Part shown: one piece after another, positions 26,106 through 33,503 of the stretch
Layout of the letters: the number at the start of each line of letters is the position of its first letter
How positions within the stretch are numbered: the first letter of the stretch is position 1
DNA from: Catellicoccus marimammalium
GTDB lineage: Bacteria; Bacillota; Bacilli; Lactobacillales; Catellicoccaceae
Length of the DNA stretch: 64,000 nt
Strand: one strand, 5' to 3'
Assembly (NCBI RefSeq): GCF_965139335.1
Contig: NZ_CBCSEL010000001.1
The notes under the pieces: generated by a model
Seen by the model: only the letters and a program-made list of their open reading frames with translations
Database searches by the model: none
Told to the model about the DNA's origin: nothing
Program-made: the position numbers and the translations under genes

Positions 26106-26342
26106 ATGAAATGTAACCAATGTGGAAAAAATTTACAAGATACACAAAGTTGGATGTGTGAAGAAGAAGGGCATGAAATTTATTTATGTGAAGATTGTTT
26201 TTCTCAATTAGAAGGATCAGAGGAAGAAATTGTTTTTTGTGCTTCTTGCTTGCGTCCATTATTACCAGGAGAAGAATATATGGAAGAAACAGAAACAGGG
26301 GAAGCTTTTTGTTTATCTTGTGCTGAAAAATTGATGCAATAA
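26106..26342 (+). CDS. Small double zinc-ribbon protein of unknown function
   Basis: A 78-aa acidic protein with four CxxC pairs: C3/C6, C28/C31, C45/C48 and C69/C72. They form two similar units, CxxC-x21-CxxC and CxxC-x20-CxxC, suggesting an internal duplication of a zinc-ribbon or LIM-like fold; C18 and H23 are extra candidate ligands. No DNA-binding or catalytic domain is evident. It has a Shine-Dalgarno (GAGGGA) at 26095-26100 and stands alone between oatA and another small gene. I do not recognise a named family; a zinc-dependent adaptor role would be a guess. Confidence 0.75.
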   Translation: MKCNQCGKNLQDTQSWMCEEEGHEIYLCEDCFSQLEGSEEEIVFCASCLRPLLPGEEYMEETETGEAFCLSCAEKLMQ

Positions 26343-26348
26343 TAAAAA

Positions 26349-26373
26349 AACACTCCTCAAAAGAGAAGTGTCG
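26349..26373. other. Hairpin after the zinc-ribbon gene
   Basis: AACACTCCTC/GAGAAGTGT forms a nine-position stem with one mismatch and an AAAA loop. There is no T-run on the plus strand; the A7 on its left would make it a terminator only for minus-strand transcription, and no minus-strand gene is nearby. It may still end the preceding message. Confidence 0.4.
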
Positions 26374-26490
26374 AGTTAAAAGATAAATAATTTTTAATTT
26401 TAAAAGAAGATATGTCTATATTATAACGTATTTTTCTAAAATAAGACATAATTTTGAATAGAAAAATAAGAAAAATAGGAGAAAAAATTT

Positions 26491-26682
26491 ATGTTAAGTA
26501 CACGTCGTAAAGAAACGAAATTACCAGAAGGAATTGAATTACCTTTAGAAGGAGAAATTGTCGTTGAGGACTACCATTTATCTAGTAAAAATGCAGGATA
26601 TACTATGAATACAGAAATTTTTTCTTGTCATAAACAAGAAGAAGATGGATTGGTTAAGGAAAAAGAAAAAAATAAAAAATAA
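26491..26682 (+). CDS. Small hypothetical protein, 63 aa
   Basis: A short, charged, soluble-looking protein beginning MLSTRRKETKLPEGIELPLE and ending in a lysine/glutamate-rich tail. AGGAG lies about 11 bases before ATG 26491, slightly far but usable. No membrane segment or known motif is visible. A block of 148 AT-rich bases precedes it, and a clear promoter for the next gene begins right at its stop, so it is probably its own unit. Coding status rests on the ribosome-binding site and non-repetitive composition; I do not recognise the family. Confidence 0.6.
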   Translation: MLSTRRKETKLPEGIELPLEGEIVVEDYHLSSKNAGYTMNTEIFSCHKQEEDGLVKEKEKNKK

Positions 26683-26684
26683 CA

Positions 26685-26713
26685 TTCACAAATAGAGAGA
26701 TATTCGCTATACT
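26685..26713 (+). promoter_or_regulatory. Probable promoter of the nucleoside deoxyribosyltransferase gene
   Basis: TTCACA (26685-26690), 17-base spacer, TATACT (26708-26713): ten of twelve consensus bases, 31 bases before the ATG. Confidence 0.7.
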
Positions 26714-26744
26714 ATAAAGGTATTTTTAAATAAAGGAGAAATTT

Positions 26745-27215
26745 ATGCGTAAGAATCATATCTATTTGGCTGGTCCTTTTTTTAATGAGCAGCAATGTCG
26801 AATTTTAGACGCTGTCCAAGAAGCGTTACAAAAAAATGCTACGGTAGGAGAAATTTTTTCACCAAGCAAATGGCAAGGAGCTAAAGACCTAGCTTTTGGC
26901 TCAACAGAATGGAAACAAAAAACATTTTTAGCCGATATTCGCCAAATTGATCGCTGTGATGCAGTAGTGGCAATTGCAGATTATACCGTATTAGAAGGTG
27001 AAACTCTACCAGATTCAGGGACAACCTTTGAAATGGGGTATGCTTATGCAACGAATAAACCTCTAATTATTGTGCATGCAGAAGATATGAATAAATTGAA
27101 CTTAATGTTGCTAGAAGCACAAACTTCAATTCAATCTATTGATACATTAGCAAATTACGATTTCAATACCTTACATCCAAATATTGAAATGGAACAGAAA
27201 TTAGAAGTATTTTAG
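26745..27215 (+). CDS. ndt: Nucleoside 2-deoxyribosyltransferase
   Basis: 156-aa cytoplasmic enzyme of the NDT family, which moves 2'-deoxyribose between bases for nucleoside salvage, known mostly from lactobacilli and relatives. Family features are visible: YLAGPFF at 7-13, D70 and D79 in the central DRCDAVVAIAD, and the nucleophile region DSGTTFEMGYAYA with E96 as the likely catalytic glutamate. Ends with the usual C-terminal aromatic/hydrophobic tail. AAGGAGAAA precedes ATG. Single-gene unit with promoter and terminator. Confidence 0.88.
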   Translation: MRKNHIYLAGPFFNEQQCRILDAVQEALQKNATVGEIFSPSKWQGAKDLAFGSTEWKQKTFLADIRQIDRCDAVVAIADYTVLEGETLPDSGTTFEMGYAYATNKPLIIVHAEDMNKLNLMLLEAQTSIQSIDTLANYDFNTLHPNIEMEQKLEVF

Positions 27216-27220
27216 TCGTT

Positions 27221-27282
27221 AAGGAGATGATTCTTTTTCCCACTCTGAAAGATTAGGTGAAAGAGAATCAATCCTTTTTTTT
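27221..27282 (+). terminator. Long hairpin terminator after ndt
   Basis: Arms 27221-27243 (beginning AAGGAGATGATTCT) and about 27257-27275 (AGAGAATCAATCC) pair with a few bulges; T8 follows. Imperfect but long. Confidence 0.8.
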
Positions 27283-27291
27283 ATCTGAATT

Positions 27292-27322
27292 TTGCAATAG
27301 AATGATGAACTTATGATATAAT
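27292..27322 (+). promoter_or_regulatory. Probable lepA promoter (extended -10)
   Basis: TATAAT (27317-27322) with TG one base upstream (27314-27315); a -35-like TTGCAA at 27292-27297, 19 bases away, is longer than ideal. Confidence 0.6.
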
Positions 27323-27354
27323 CAAAAGAAGAATAAATAGATGAGAGTGATGAA

Positions 27355-29187
27355 ATGAATATTGAACAGATGAAGCAAAGACAAGAGAAAATTCGTAATT
27401 TTTCAATTGTTGCTCATATTGACCATGGAAAATCAACATTAGCAGACCGTATTTTAGAAAAAACAAATACGGTTTCTAAGCGCGAAATGCATGATCAACT
27501 GTTGGATTCTATGGATTTAGAACAAGAGCGTGGAATTACTATTAAATTAAATGCAGTAGAATTAAGTTATAAGGCGAAAGATGGAGAAGAATATATCTTT
27601 CACTTAATTGACACCCCAGGTCACGTCGACTTCTCTTATGAAGTTTCACGTAGCTTAGCAGCTTGTGAAGGTGCCATCTTGGTTGTCGATGCTGCTCAAG
27701 GAATTGAAGCTCAAACGTTAGCTAATGTTTATTTAGCTTTAGATAATGATTTGGAATTAATTCCTGTCATTAATAAAATTGATTTACCTGCGGCTGATCC
27801 AGAACGTGTAAAAAAAGAAATTGAAGACGTAATCGGATTAGATGCTGAAGATGCAGTATTAGCGAGTGCCAAAGCAGGAATTGGTATTGAAGAGATTTTA
27901 GAAGAAATTGTTGATAAAGTCCCTGCTCCAGATGGTGACATTGAAGCACCATTGAAAGCATTAATTTTTGACTCAAAATATGATTCTTATCGTGGAGTGG
28001 TTTTAAATATCCGTGTTGTAGATGGAATGGTAAAACCAGGAGATAAAATTTTATTAATGAGTAATGGAGCTACTTTTGATGTAACAGAAGTAGGGGTGTT
28101 CTCACCAAAACCATTATCAAGAGAGTGCTTAATGCCTGGAGATGTAGGCTATTTAACTGCAAGTATTAAAACTGTTCAAGATACACGTGTAGGGGATACC
28201 ATTACCCTAGCAAATCGACCAGCAGAAGAACCTTTAGCAGGTTATCGTCAAATGAATCCAATGGTCTATTGTGGATTATATCCAGTAGATAATTCAAAAT
28301 TTAACGATTTACGTGAAGCTTTAGAAAAACTACAATTAAATGATGCTGCTTTACAGTTTGAAGCAGAATCCTCACAAGCACTAGGATTTGGTTTCCGTTG
28401 TGGTTTCTTAGGATTGCTACATATGGATGTCGTGCAAGAGCGTTTAGAACGTGAATTTGATTTAGATTTAATTACCACTGCACCATCTGTAATTTATGAA
28501 GTAACAAAAACAGATAAAACGACGCTACGTGTGGATAATCCAGCTGATTTCCCAGAACAAGGATTGATTGATCACGTGGAAGAGCCTTATGTTAAAGCGA
28601 GCATTATGGTACCAAAAGAATATGTCGGTGCAGTAATGGATATTGCTCAAAGAAAACGTGGAGAATTCATTACGATGGATTACATTGATGACTATCGTGT
28701 GAATGTTATTTATGAATTACCATTATCAGAAATTGTTTTTGACTTTTTTGATAAATTAAAATCAGGAACAAAAGGATATGCTTCTTTAGACTATGAAATG
28801 ATTGGTTATAAACCAAGTAATCTAGTAAAAATGGATATTTTATTAAATGGAGAACAAGTCGATGCATTAAGCTTCATTGTCCATAAAGATTTCGCCTATG
28901 ATCGTGGAAAAGCGATTGTAGAAAAATTACGTGGATTGATTCCACGTCAACAATTTGAAGTGCCAATTCAAGCAGCAATTGGAAATAAAATTGTGGCTCG
29001 TAGCAATATTAAAGCATTGCGTAAAAATGTATTGGCTAAATGTTATGGTGGGGATGTTTCCCGTAAGCGTAAATTATTAGAAAAACAAAAACAAGGGAAA
29101 AAACGTATGAAACAAGTCGGAAGTGTGGAAGTACCACAAGAAGCCTTTATGGCAGTTCTGAAGATGGATGATGAAGATACAAAATAA
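27355..29187 (+). CDS. lepA: Elongation factor 4 (LepA), ribosome-associated GTPase
   Basis: 610-aa translational GTPase related to EF-G that can back-translocate ribosomes and affects initiation. G1 AHIDHGKST lies near residue 21, the switch II DTPGHVDFSYEV near 84 and G4 NKID near 138. EF-G-like domains follow, then the LepA-specific C-terminal domain with ARSNIKALRKNVLAKCYGGD and the basic tail KRKLLEKQKQGKKRMK. GAGAGTGA precedes the ATG. Its last 20 bases overlap the next gene, a lysozyme-like protein. Confidence 0.97.
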   Translation: MNIEQMKQRQEKIRNFSIVAHIDHGKSTLADRILEKTNTVSKREMHDQLLDSMDLEQERGITIKLNAVELSYKAKDGEEYIFHLIDTPGHVDFSYEVSRSLAACEGAILVVDAAQGIEAQTLANVYLALDNDLELIPVINKIDLPAADPERVKKEIEDVIGLDAEDAVLASAKAGIGIEEILEEIVDKVPAPDGDIEAPLKALIFDSKYDSYRGVVLNIRVVDGMVKPGDKILLMSNGATFDVTEVGVFSPKPLSRECLMPGDVGYLTASIKTVQDTRVGDTITLANRPAEEPLAGYRQMNPMVYCGLYPVDNSKFNDLREALEKLQLNDAALQFEAESSQALGFGFRCGFLGLLHMDVVQERLEREFDLDLITTAPSVIYEVTKTDKTTLRVDNPADFPEQGLIDHVEEPYVKASIMVPKEYVGAVMDIAQRKRGEFITMDYIDDYRVNVIYELPLSEIVFDFFDKLKSGTKGYASLDYEMIGYKPSNLVKMDILLNGEQVDALSFIVHKDFAYDRGKAIVEKLRGLIPRQQFEVPIQAAIGNKIVARSNIKALRKNVLAKCYGGDVSRKRKLLEKQKQGKKRMKQVGSVEVPQEAFMAVLKMDDEDTK

Positions 29188-29830
29188 AATTTCTGCTTTC
29201 TTAAAAAAAGAAAAATGGCAAGCAGGATTTCGTATTCTTCTACTTGTGATGGTTAGTATTTTTCTATTTATTGGTTCAGCTTTTATTACAGAGAGAGGAT
29301 TAGAAATAGAAAATGTACGTACGTTACAACCCTTAATTTCAGAGGTGGCGAAAGAAGAAGGAATGATGGAATATCTTCCTTATATCAAAGGGATTATTAT
29401 GTTAGAATCAGCAGGTACAGGAACCGATGTGATGCAATCCAGTGAAAGTAAATATGGAGTTCCTAATAAAATCACTTCGCAAAAAGAAAGTTTAGAAGCA
29501 GGAATCTCTTTTTTAAAACAAGCGATTGAAAAAGCAAAAGAGATGGATTGCGATATTTGGACTGCTATTCAAGCATATAATTTTGGCTTAAGCTATATTC
29601 ATTATGTAGCTCAACATGGAAAGAAAAACACGATTCCTTTAGCAGAAACCTATTCTGAACAAATGTTAGCTAGTAAAAATGCAAAAGGAGAACATCAAAA
29701 ATATCGTTATTGGAAATTAAAAGCGATGAAATATAATGGAGGTTACCTTTATCGTGATGGTGGAAACTTCTTTTATGCAGAGCAAGTTGCTTTTAATATG
29801 AAGATTTTGAAGTTTTTCCATCAAGGATAA
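29168..29830 (+). CDS. Membrane-anchored lysozyme-like (Lysozyme_like family) protein
   Basis: 220 aa: short basic N-terminus, one membrane helix about 21-40, then an extracytoplasmic lysozyme/SLT-like domain. The block YLPYIKGIIMLESAGTG places E80 as the probable catalytic glutamate, and QAYNFGLSYIHYV and YNGGYLYRDGGNFFYAEQV further match the family found with tetrapeptide- or bacteriophage-T4-type muramidases of lactic acid bacteria. The start overlaps lepA and lacks a clear Shine-Dalgarno, suggesting translational coupling; ATG 29171 is an alternative. The next gene encodes a LysM wall-binding protein, so a joint envelope role is plausible. Confidence 0.8.
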   Translation: MMKIQNKISAFLKKEKWQAGFRILLLVMVSIFLFIGSAFITERGLEIENVRTLQPLISEVAKEEGMMEYLPYIKGIIMLESAGTGTDVMQSSESKYGVPNKITSQKESLEAGISFLKQAIEKAKEMDCDIWTAIQAYNFGLSYIHYVAQHGKKNTIPLAETYSEQMLASKNAKGEHQKYRYWKLKAMKYNGGYLYRDGGNFFYAEQVAFNMKILKFFHQG

Positions 29831-29848
29831 AGAAAGTGTGAATAGAAA

Positions 29849-30466
29849 ATGAAAAAATCGTCAATATTTCTCATCGCACTTGCAGCTATAATTACCGTTG
29901 GTATTTGCTTTTATGGTGAAGTAAAAGATAAAAAAGAAGTTGCGCAATATGAAGCAACTTATAAAAAGCAGGCAAAAGAAGAAAACGTGTTGCAAGAACG
30001 CGATGATGATAAGGAAAAAGAAAGTACAGATTCAAAAGATAAAGAAGAGACCAAGAAAAAAGAAGAACCTAAAAAAGCTAAACCAGTGAAAAAAGAAAAA
30101 AAACAAGAGAAAGATAAAAAAGAAGAAGATAAGGAACAAACGGCAGGTTATACAATTAAAGAAGGGGATGACTTACAAGTCATTGCTAATAAATGTGGAA
30201 TTTCAACAGATGAATTAATGAAAATGAATCAATGGAGTTCTCTTCCTATTGTTCAACCAGGTCAAGTGATTCAAGTTCCAGCAAATAAAGTAGGTGCACT
30301 AGGAGGAGAAAATATTTCTCAACAGGCACCCACATCAAATGCACCAGTAGCGCCAGCACCACAAAATAATGGAACGCAGGGAGCCACACAAACGCCAGCT
30401 CCAACTCCAACACCGGCGCCAGCACCAGTACAACAACCAGTAGCACCAACACCGGTAGCTCAATAA
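29849..30466 (+). CDS. Membrane-anchored or secreted LysM-domain protein
   Basis: 205 aa: N-terminal hydrophobic signal or anchor about 4-21, an acidic/lysine-rich low-complexity spacer (about 25-97), one LysM domain 101-145 (YTIKEGDDLQVIANKCGIS ... QPGQVIQVP), and a proline/alanine/threonine-rich C-terminal tail. LysM binds peptidoglycan GlcNAc. No lipobox is evident and no catalytic domain is present, so it is likely a wall-bound structural or accessory protein. It follows the lysozyme-like gene by 18 bases and ends at a terminator. Confidence 0.8.
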   Translation: MKKSSIFLIALAAIITVGICFYGEVKDKKEVAQYEATYKKQAKEENVLQERDDDKEKESTDSKDKEETKKKEEPKKAKPVKKEKKQEKDKKEEDKEQTAGYTIKEGDDLQVIANKCGISTDELMKMNQWSSLPIVQPGQVIQVPANKVGALGGENISQQAPTSNAPVAPAPQNNGTQGATQTPAPTPTPAPAPVQQPVAPTPVAQ

Positions 30467-30479
30467 TAATTAGTAATGG

Positions 30480-30504
30480 AAAGACTGACTTTGTCAGTCT
30501 TTTC
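30480..30504 (+). terminator. Intrinsic terminator after the LysM gene
   Basis: Perfect stem AAAGACTGAC/GTCAGTCTTT, loop TTT, short T tail. Confidence 0.85.
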
Positions 30505-30521
30505 ATAATTCAGGGGGAACT

Positions 30522-31202
30522 ATGGAAATTAGTCGATATCTTAGTGCAGGAAGTGTTACGCTTTCGAATCTATTATTAAAATATTATCGTCAACTTAATT
30601 TATCAGAAATTGAGTTAGTAATGTATATTCAATTGTCTTCAGCTCAACAACGCAGTAAAAAAATGCCAGATATTGGTAAAATTAGTGAAGCGATGGGCTT
30701 AGATGTGAAACAAGGATATCATATTATTGAATCATTGATGAGAAAAGGGTGTATTCAACTCTGTCGTTATGAAACTGAAGAAGGAAAAGAAGCGGATGCT
30801 TATGATCTTTCTGGTGTTTTTCAAAAAATTGATTTATTGGAAAGAAAAGAAAAAGAATTGGCAGTTAAAGAACAATTACCTAAATTAGTAACAGAATTTG
30901 AATTAGACTTAGGAAGAACAGTATCTCCTTATGAAATTGAACAAATTCAATCTTGGTTACAAAATTATTCCTTTGATTTAATAGTATTAGCATTAAAAGA
31001 GACTGTATATCATCGAGCAAAAAGTCCTTTTCGTTATTTACAGAAGATTTTGGAGTATTGGCGAAATCAAGGGGCAAATACAGTAGAAAAAGCAAAAATG
31101 ATCATTGAAGAATCAAGAAATCATAAGTTAAGACAAGAAAAAGAAGAAACACCACCACTAGAAGTACCTATCTTTGAGGATTGGAATGGTGGATACGAAT
31201 AG
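30522..31202 (+). CDS. dnaD: Primosomal protein DnaD
   Basis: 226-aa replication-initiation and restart protein that works with DnaB/DnaI-type loaders in Firmicutes. N-terminal winged-helix domain (DDBH1) about 1-115 and C-terminal DDBH2 about 130-200; the DDBH2 signature YxxxILxxWxxxGx is present as YLQKILEYWRNQGA. CAGGGGGAA precedes ATG. The dnaD-nth pair is standard for Firmicutes; nth starts nine bases after the dnaD stop. Confidence 0.93.
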   Translation: MEISRYLSAGSVTLSNLLLKYYRQLNLSEIELVMYIQLSSAQQRSKKMPDIGKISEAMGLDVKQGYHIIESLMRKGCIQLCRYETEEGKEADAYDLSGVFQKIDLLERKEKELAVKEQLPKLVTEFELDLGRTVSPYEIEQIQSWLQNYSFDLIVLALKETVYHRAKSPFRYLQKILEYWRNQGANTVEKAKMIIEESRNHKLRQEKEETPPLEVPIFEDWNGGYE

Positions 31203-31211
31203 GAGGATTTG

Positions 31212-31868
31212 ATGCGTTCAAAAGAGGAAAATCGCAAATTGATTACAGCAGTATCCCAAGTATATAAAGATGCTACGGTAGCTTTGCATTATGAAACTAC
31301 TTTTCAGTTATTAATTGCAGTGATTTTAAGTGCACAAACTACAGATGTGGCAGTAAATAAGGCTACACCTAGTTTGTTTGCTTCTTATCCGACACCTGAA
31401 AAATTGGCCAATGCTTCAATAGAAGATGTAATCTCAAAAATTAAAACGATTGGCCTTTATCGAAATAAAGCTAAAAATATTATTGCTTGTAGTCAAAAAT
31501 TAGTAGAAGAATTTGGTGGAAAAGTTCCAGCCGATCGTAAACAATTAATGAGTTTACCGGGAGTAGGAAGAAAAACAGCGAATGTAGTATTAAGTGTGGC
31601 TTTTAATATTCCAGCATTTGCGGTAGATACGCACATTCAACGAATTGCTAAGCGTCTACAAATTGTTCCTTTAGATGCTTCAGTAGATGAAGTAGAAAAA
31701 ACCATTACTTCTATTATGCCCAAAGAGACATGGAATCATTTGCATCATCAATTAATTTATTTTGGTCGATATTTATGTACGGCCAAAAAACCAAAATGCG
31801 ATCAATGTCCATTTACAAAGGAATGTTTATATTATGAATCAGAAGTAGCCGAGAAAAAAGAATCCTAG
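31212..31868 (+). CDS. nth: Endonuclease III (DNA glycosylase/AP lyase)
   Basis: 218-aa repair enzyme removing oxidised pyrimidines. Helix-hairpin-helix LPGVGRKTANVVL near 115, catalytic Asp in AVDTHIQRIAKRL near 138, and an iron-sulphur cluster C-x6-C-x2-C-x5-C in the tail (CTAKKPKCDQCPFTKEC). I chose ATG 31212, five bases after a perfect AGGAGG; the frame also opens at TTG 31209. The genes that follow nth in many Bacilli (ponA/recU) are not next to it here. Confidence 0.95.
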   Translation: MRSKEENRKLITAVSQVYKDATVALHYETTFQLLIAVILSAQTTDVAVNKATPSLFASYPTPEKLANASIEDVISKIKTIGLYRNKAKNIIACSQKLVEEFGGKVPADRKQLMSLPGVGRKTANVVLSVAFNIPAFAVDTHIQRIAKRLQIVPLDASVDEVEKTITSIMPKETWNHLHHQLIYFGRYLCTAKKPKCDQCPFTKECLYYESEVAEKKES

Positions 31869-31877
31869 ATGTAATCA

Positions 31878-31906
31878 TTTTGTAATAAAACGTTATCGTT
31901 TTGTAA
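31878..31906. promoter_or_regulatory. Repeat-bearing upstream region of the Apf-like gene, possible regulator site
   Basis: TTTTGTAA occurs at 31878-31885 and 31899-31906, 21 bp apart (two helical turns), around an inverted repeat AAAACG-TTAT-CGTTTT (31887-31902). This resembles a response-regulator operator in layout; no regulator is identified. The downstream promoter was not clear to me. Confidence 0.3.
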
Positions 31907-32004
31907 ACTGATGTTTAACTATGAAATAGAAAATCATGATATCCTAAGACAGTAGTTAAAAGAGAAGAAAAAAGAAGATTACAAACAAAGGAGATCATTA
32001 TTTT

Positions 32005-32718
32005 ATGAAAGCAAACAAATCACTAGTATTAGGAACTGTATTAGCAGCGGCAGGAATTGGCGTATGCATGACAAGTGGAGACGCAAAAGCAGATACTGTT
32101 TACACAGTTCAAAAAGGCGATACTCTATACAAAATTTCTCGTAAATTTGCTGGAGACGCAAGTTTAGTACAAGCGATTGTTGAAAAAAATAATATTGCTA
32201 ACCCAAACATGATTTTTGTGGGTGAAAAGGTTACAATTCCTGAAAATGCAAATGATACAAAATCTGTTAAAAAATCAACAAATACTTATAAATCAGTAGC
32301 AAAAGCACAAACAGTGAAAGCTACACCAAAAGCAGTAAAAGCTACACCAAAAGCAACTGCACCAAAACAACAAAATACTTACCAAGCGCCAAAACAAAAT
32401 GTTGCTCCACAGCAAACATACCAAGCTCCTAAGCAACAACAAACTTATCAAGCGCCAAAACAACAAAATACTTACCAAGCACCTCAACATTCAGGTAGCG
32501 AAGCAAGTGCAAAATCATGGATTGCAATGAAAGAATCAACAAACAACTACAACGCTCGTAACGGTCGTTACATTGGTAAATACCAATTAGACGCTGCTTA
32601 CTTAAACGGAGATTACTCTGCAGCAAACCAAGAACGTGTAGCTGAACGTTATGTAAAACAACGTTACGGTAGCTGGTCAAAAGCGAAAGCTTTCCACGAA
32701 GCAAACGGTTGGTATTAA
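32005..32718 (+). CDS. Secreted LysM protein with Apf-like C-terminal domain
   Basis: 237 aa: signal peptide with likely cleavage after DAKA (about residue 29), LysM domain 31-77, a low-complexity spacer with four copies of a TYQAPK/Q-type repeat (about 124-162), and a C-terminal domain (about 163-237) reading ASAKSWIAMKES, RYIGKYQL and YGSWSKAKAFHEANGWY. That domain resembles aggregation-promoting-factor proteins of lactobacilli and the SLT-like fold, with E177 a possible active-site residue. Probably an abundant wall-associated muramidase-like or aggregation factor. AAAGGAGATC precedes the ATG. Single-gene unit. Confidence 0.85.
   Translation: MKANKSLVLGTVLAAAGIGVCMTSGDAKADTVYTVQKGDTLYKISRKFAGDASLVQAIVEKNNIANPNMIFVGEKVTIPENANDTKSVKKSTNTYKSVAKAQTVKATPKAVKATPKATAPKQQNTYQAPKQNVAPQQTYQAPKQQQTYQAPKQQNTYQAPQHSGSEASAKSWIAMKESTNNYNARNGRYIGKYQLDAAYLNGDYSAANQERVAERYVKQRYGSWSKAKAFHEANGWY
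32404..32488 (+). repeat. In-frame TYQAPKQ repeats in the Apf-like gene
   Basis: DNA copies of a unit encoding TYQAPKQQ recur at roughly 32378, 32417, 32444 and 32471, in blocks of 24-30 bases. They encode the spacer between LysM and the C-terminal domain, and near-identical copies could slip and change length. Confidence 0.75.
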
Positions 32719-32734
32719 TAAGATAAGAAAAGAT

Positions 32735-32766
32735 AAAGGTTAGTGAATTTCACTAACCTTTTTTTT
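32735..32766 (+). terminator. Intrinsic terminator after the Apf-like gene
   Basis: Perfect 12-bp stem AAAGGTTAGTGA/TCACTAACCTTT (32735-32746 with 32750-32761), then T5. Confidence 0.93.
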
Positions 32767-32775
32767 GTAAAAAAA

Positions 32776-32804
32776 TTGGTAATTCTTTTCAATAATGATA
32801 AAAT
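32776..32804 (+). promoter_or_regulatory. Probable lepB promoter
   Basis: TTGGTA (32776-32781), 17-base spacer, TAAAAT (32799-32804) with TG one base upstream: a good extended -10 promoter. Confidence 0.65.
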
Positions 32805-32830
32805 GAAACTATATTAAAGGGGGAATTGAA

Positions 32831-33448
32831 TTGGCACAAAAAGAGAAAAAAGAATCTGGCTGGATAGGGACTCTTGTTTATTGTGCAATTATTATATTAA
32901 TTGTCGTTTTATTACGTACTTTTGTCTTTAGTCCGATGAAAATTTCTGGTCATTCAATGGATCCAACATTACATGATGGTGAGCGTGTAATTTCTGTCAA
33001 ATTAGCAAAAGTAAAACGATTTGATATTGTTACATTGAAAGCACCAGATGATCCAGATAAAGATTATGTCAAACGAGTCATTGGTTTACCAGGAGATACA
33101 ATTAAAATGCAAAATGATACATTGTATATCAACGGTAAAAAATATAATGAACCTTATTTAGATGATTTTAAAAAATTAATGAAAAAAGGGACATTAGCTA
33201 GTCAATATGAACCAATGTTCCAACCAGAAGTAGAGAATGCCAAACATTTTACTGAGAATTTTTCATTACAAACGTTAGCTTCCACAAAAGGAGCAATTAA
33301 AGTTCCAAAAGATACTTATTTTGTGATGGGAGATAATCGTCTAATCTCAAAAGATAGTCGAATGTTAGGTTTTATTCCGAAAAAGAATATTTTAGGAGTT
33401 GTAGAATTTGTCTACTGGCCATTAAAAGATATTGGTTTTGTCCATTAA
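32831..33448 (+). CDS. lepB: Signal peptidase I, TTG start
   Basis: 205-aa membrane peptidase that removes signal peptides of secreted proteins. One N-terminal helix (about 12-33); catalytic serine S42 in SGHSMDPTL; catalytic lysine K81 in DYVKRVIGLPGD; box E GDNRLISKDSR near 172. The start is TTG 32831: AAAGGGGG lies eight bases upstream and no ATG occurs before the membrane helix. It lies after its own promoter and is followed by a GAAA-capped terminator, with rexB immediately beyond. Confidence 0.93.
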   Translation: MAQKEKKESGWIGTLVYCAIIILIVVLLRTFVFSPMKISGHSMDPTLHDGERVISVKLAKVKRFDIVTLKAPDDPDKDYVKRVIGLPGDTIKMQNDTLYINGKKYNEPYLDDFKKLMKKGTLASQYEPMFQPEVENAKHFTENFSLQTLASTKGAIKVPKDTYFVMGDNRLISKDSRMLGFIPKKNILGVVEFVYWPLKDIGFVH

Positions 33449-33458
33449 TTAATCAGAA

Positions 33459-33491
33459 AAGAATCTATGGAAACATAGATTCTTCTTTTTT
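33459..33491 (+). terminator. Intrinsic terminator after lepB with GAAA tetraloop
   Basis: 11-bp stem AAGAATCTATG/CATAGATTCTT (33459-33469 with 33474-33484), GAAA loop, C then T6. It lies only 13-20 bases before the rexB start, so rexB may depend on read-through or an unseen internal promoter. Confidence 0.9.
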
Positions 33492-33503
33492 ATAGGAGGA
33501 AGT

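Noticed and set aside
32293..32704. Minus-strand frames opposite the Apf-like gene
   Set aside because: Products of the repeated TYQAPK codons read in reverse (leucine/serine/cysteine rich); no ribosome-binding site.
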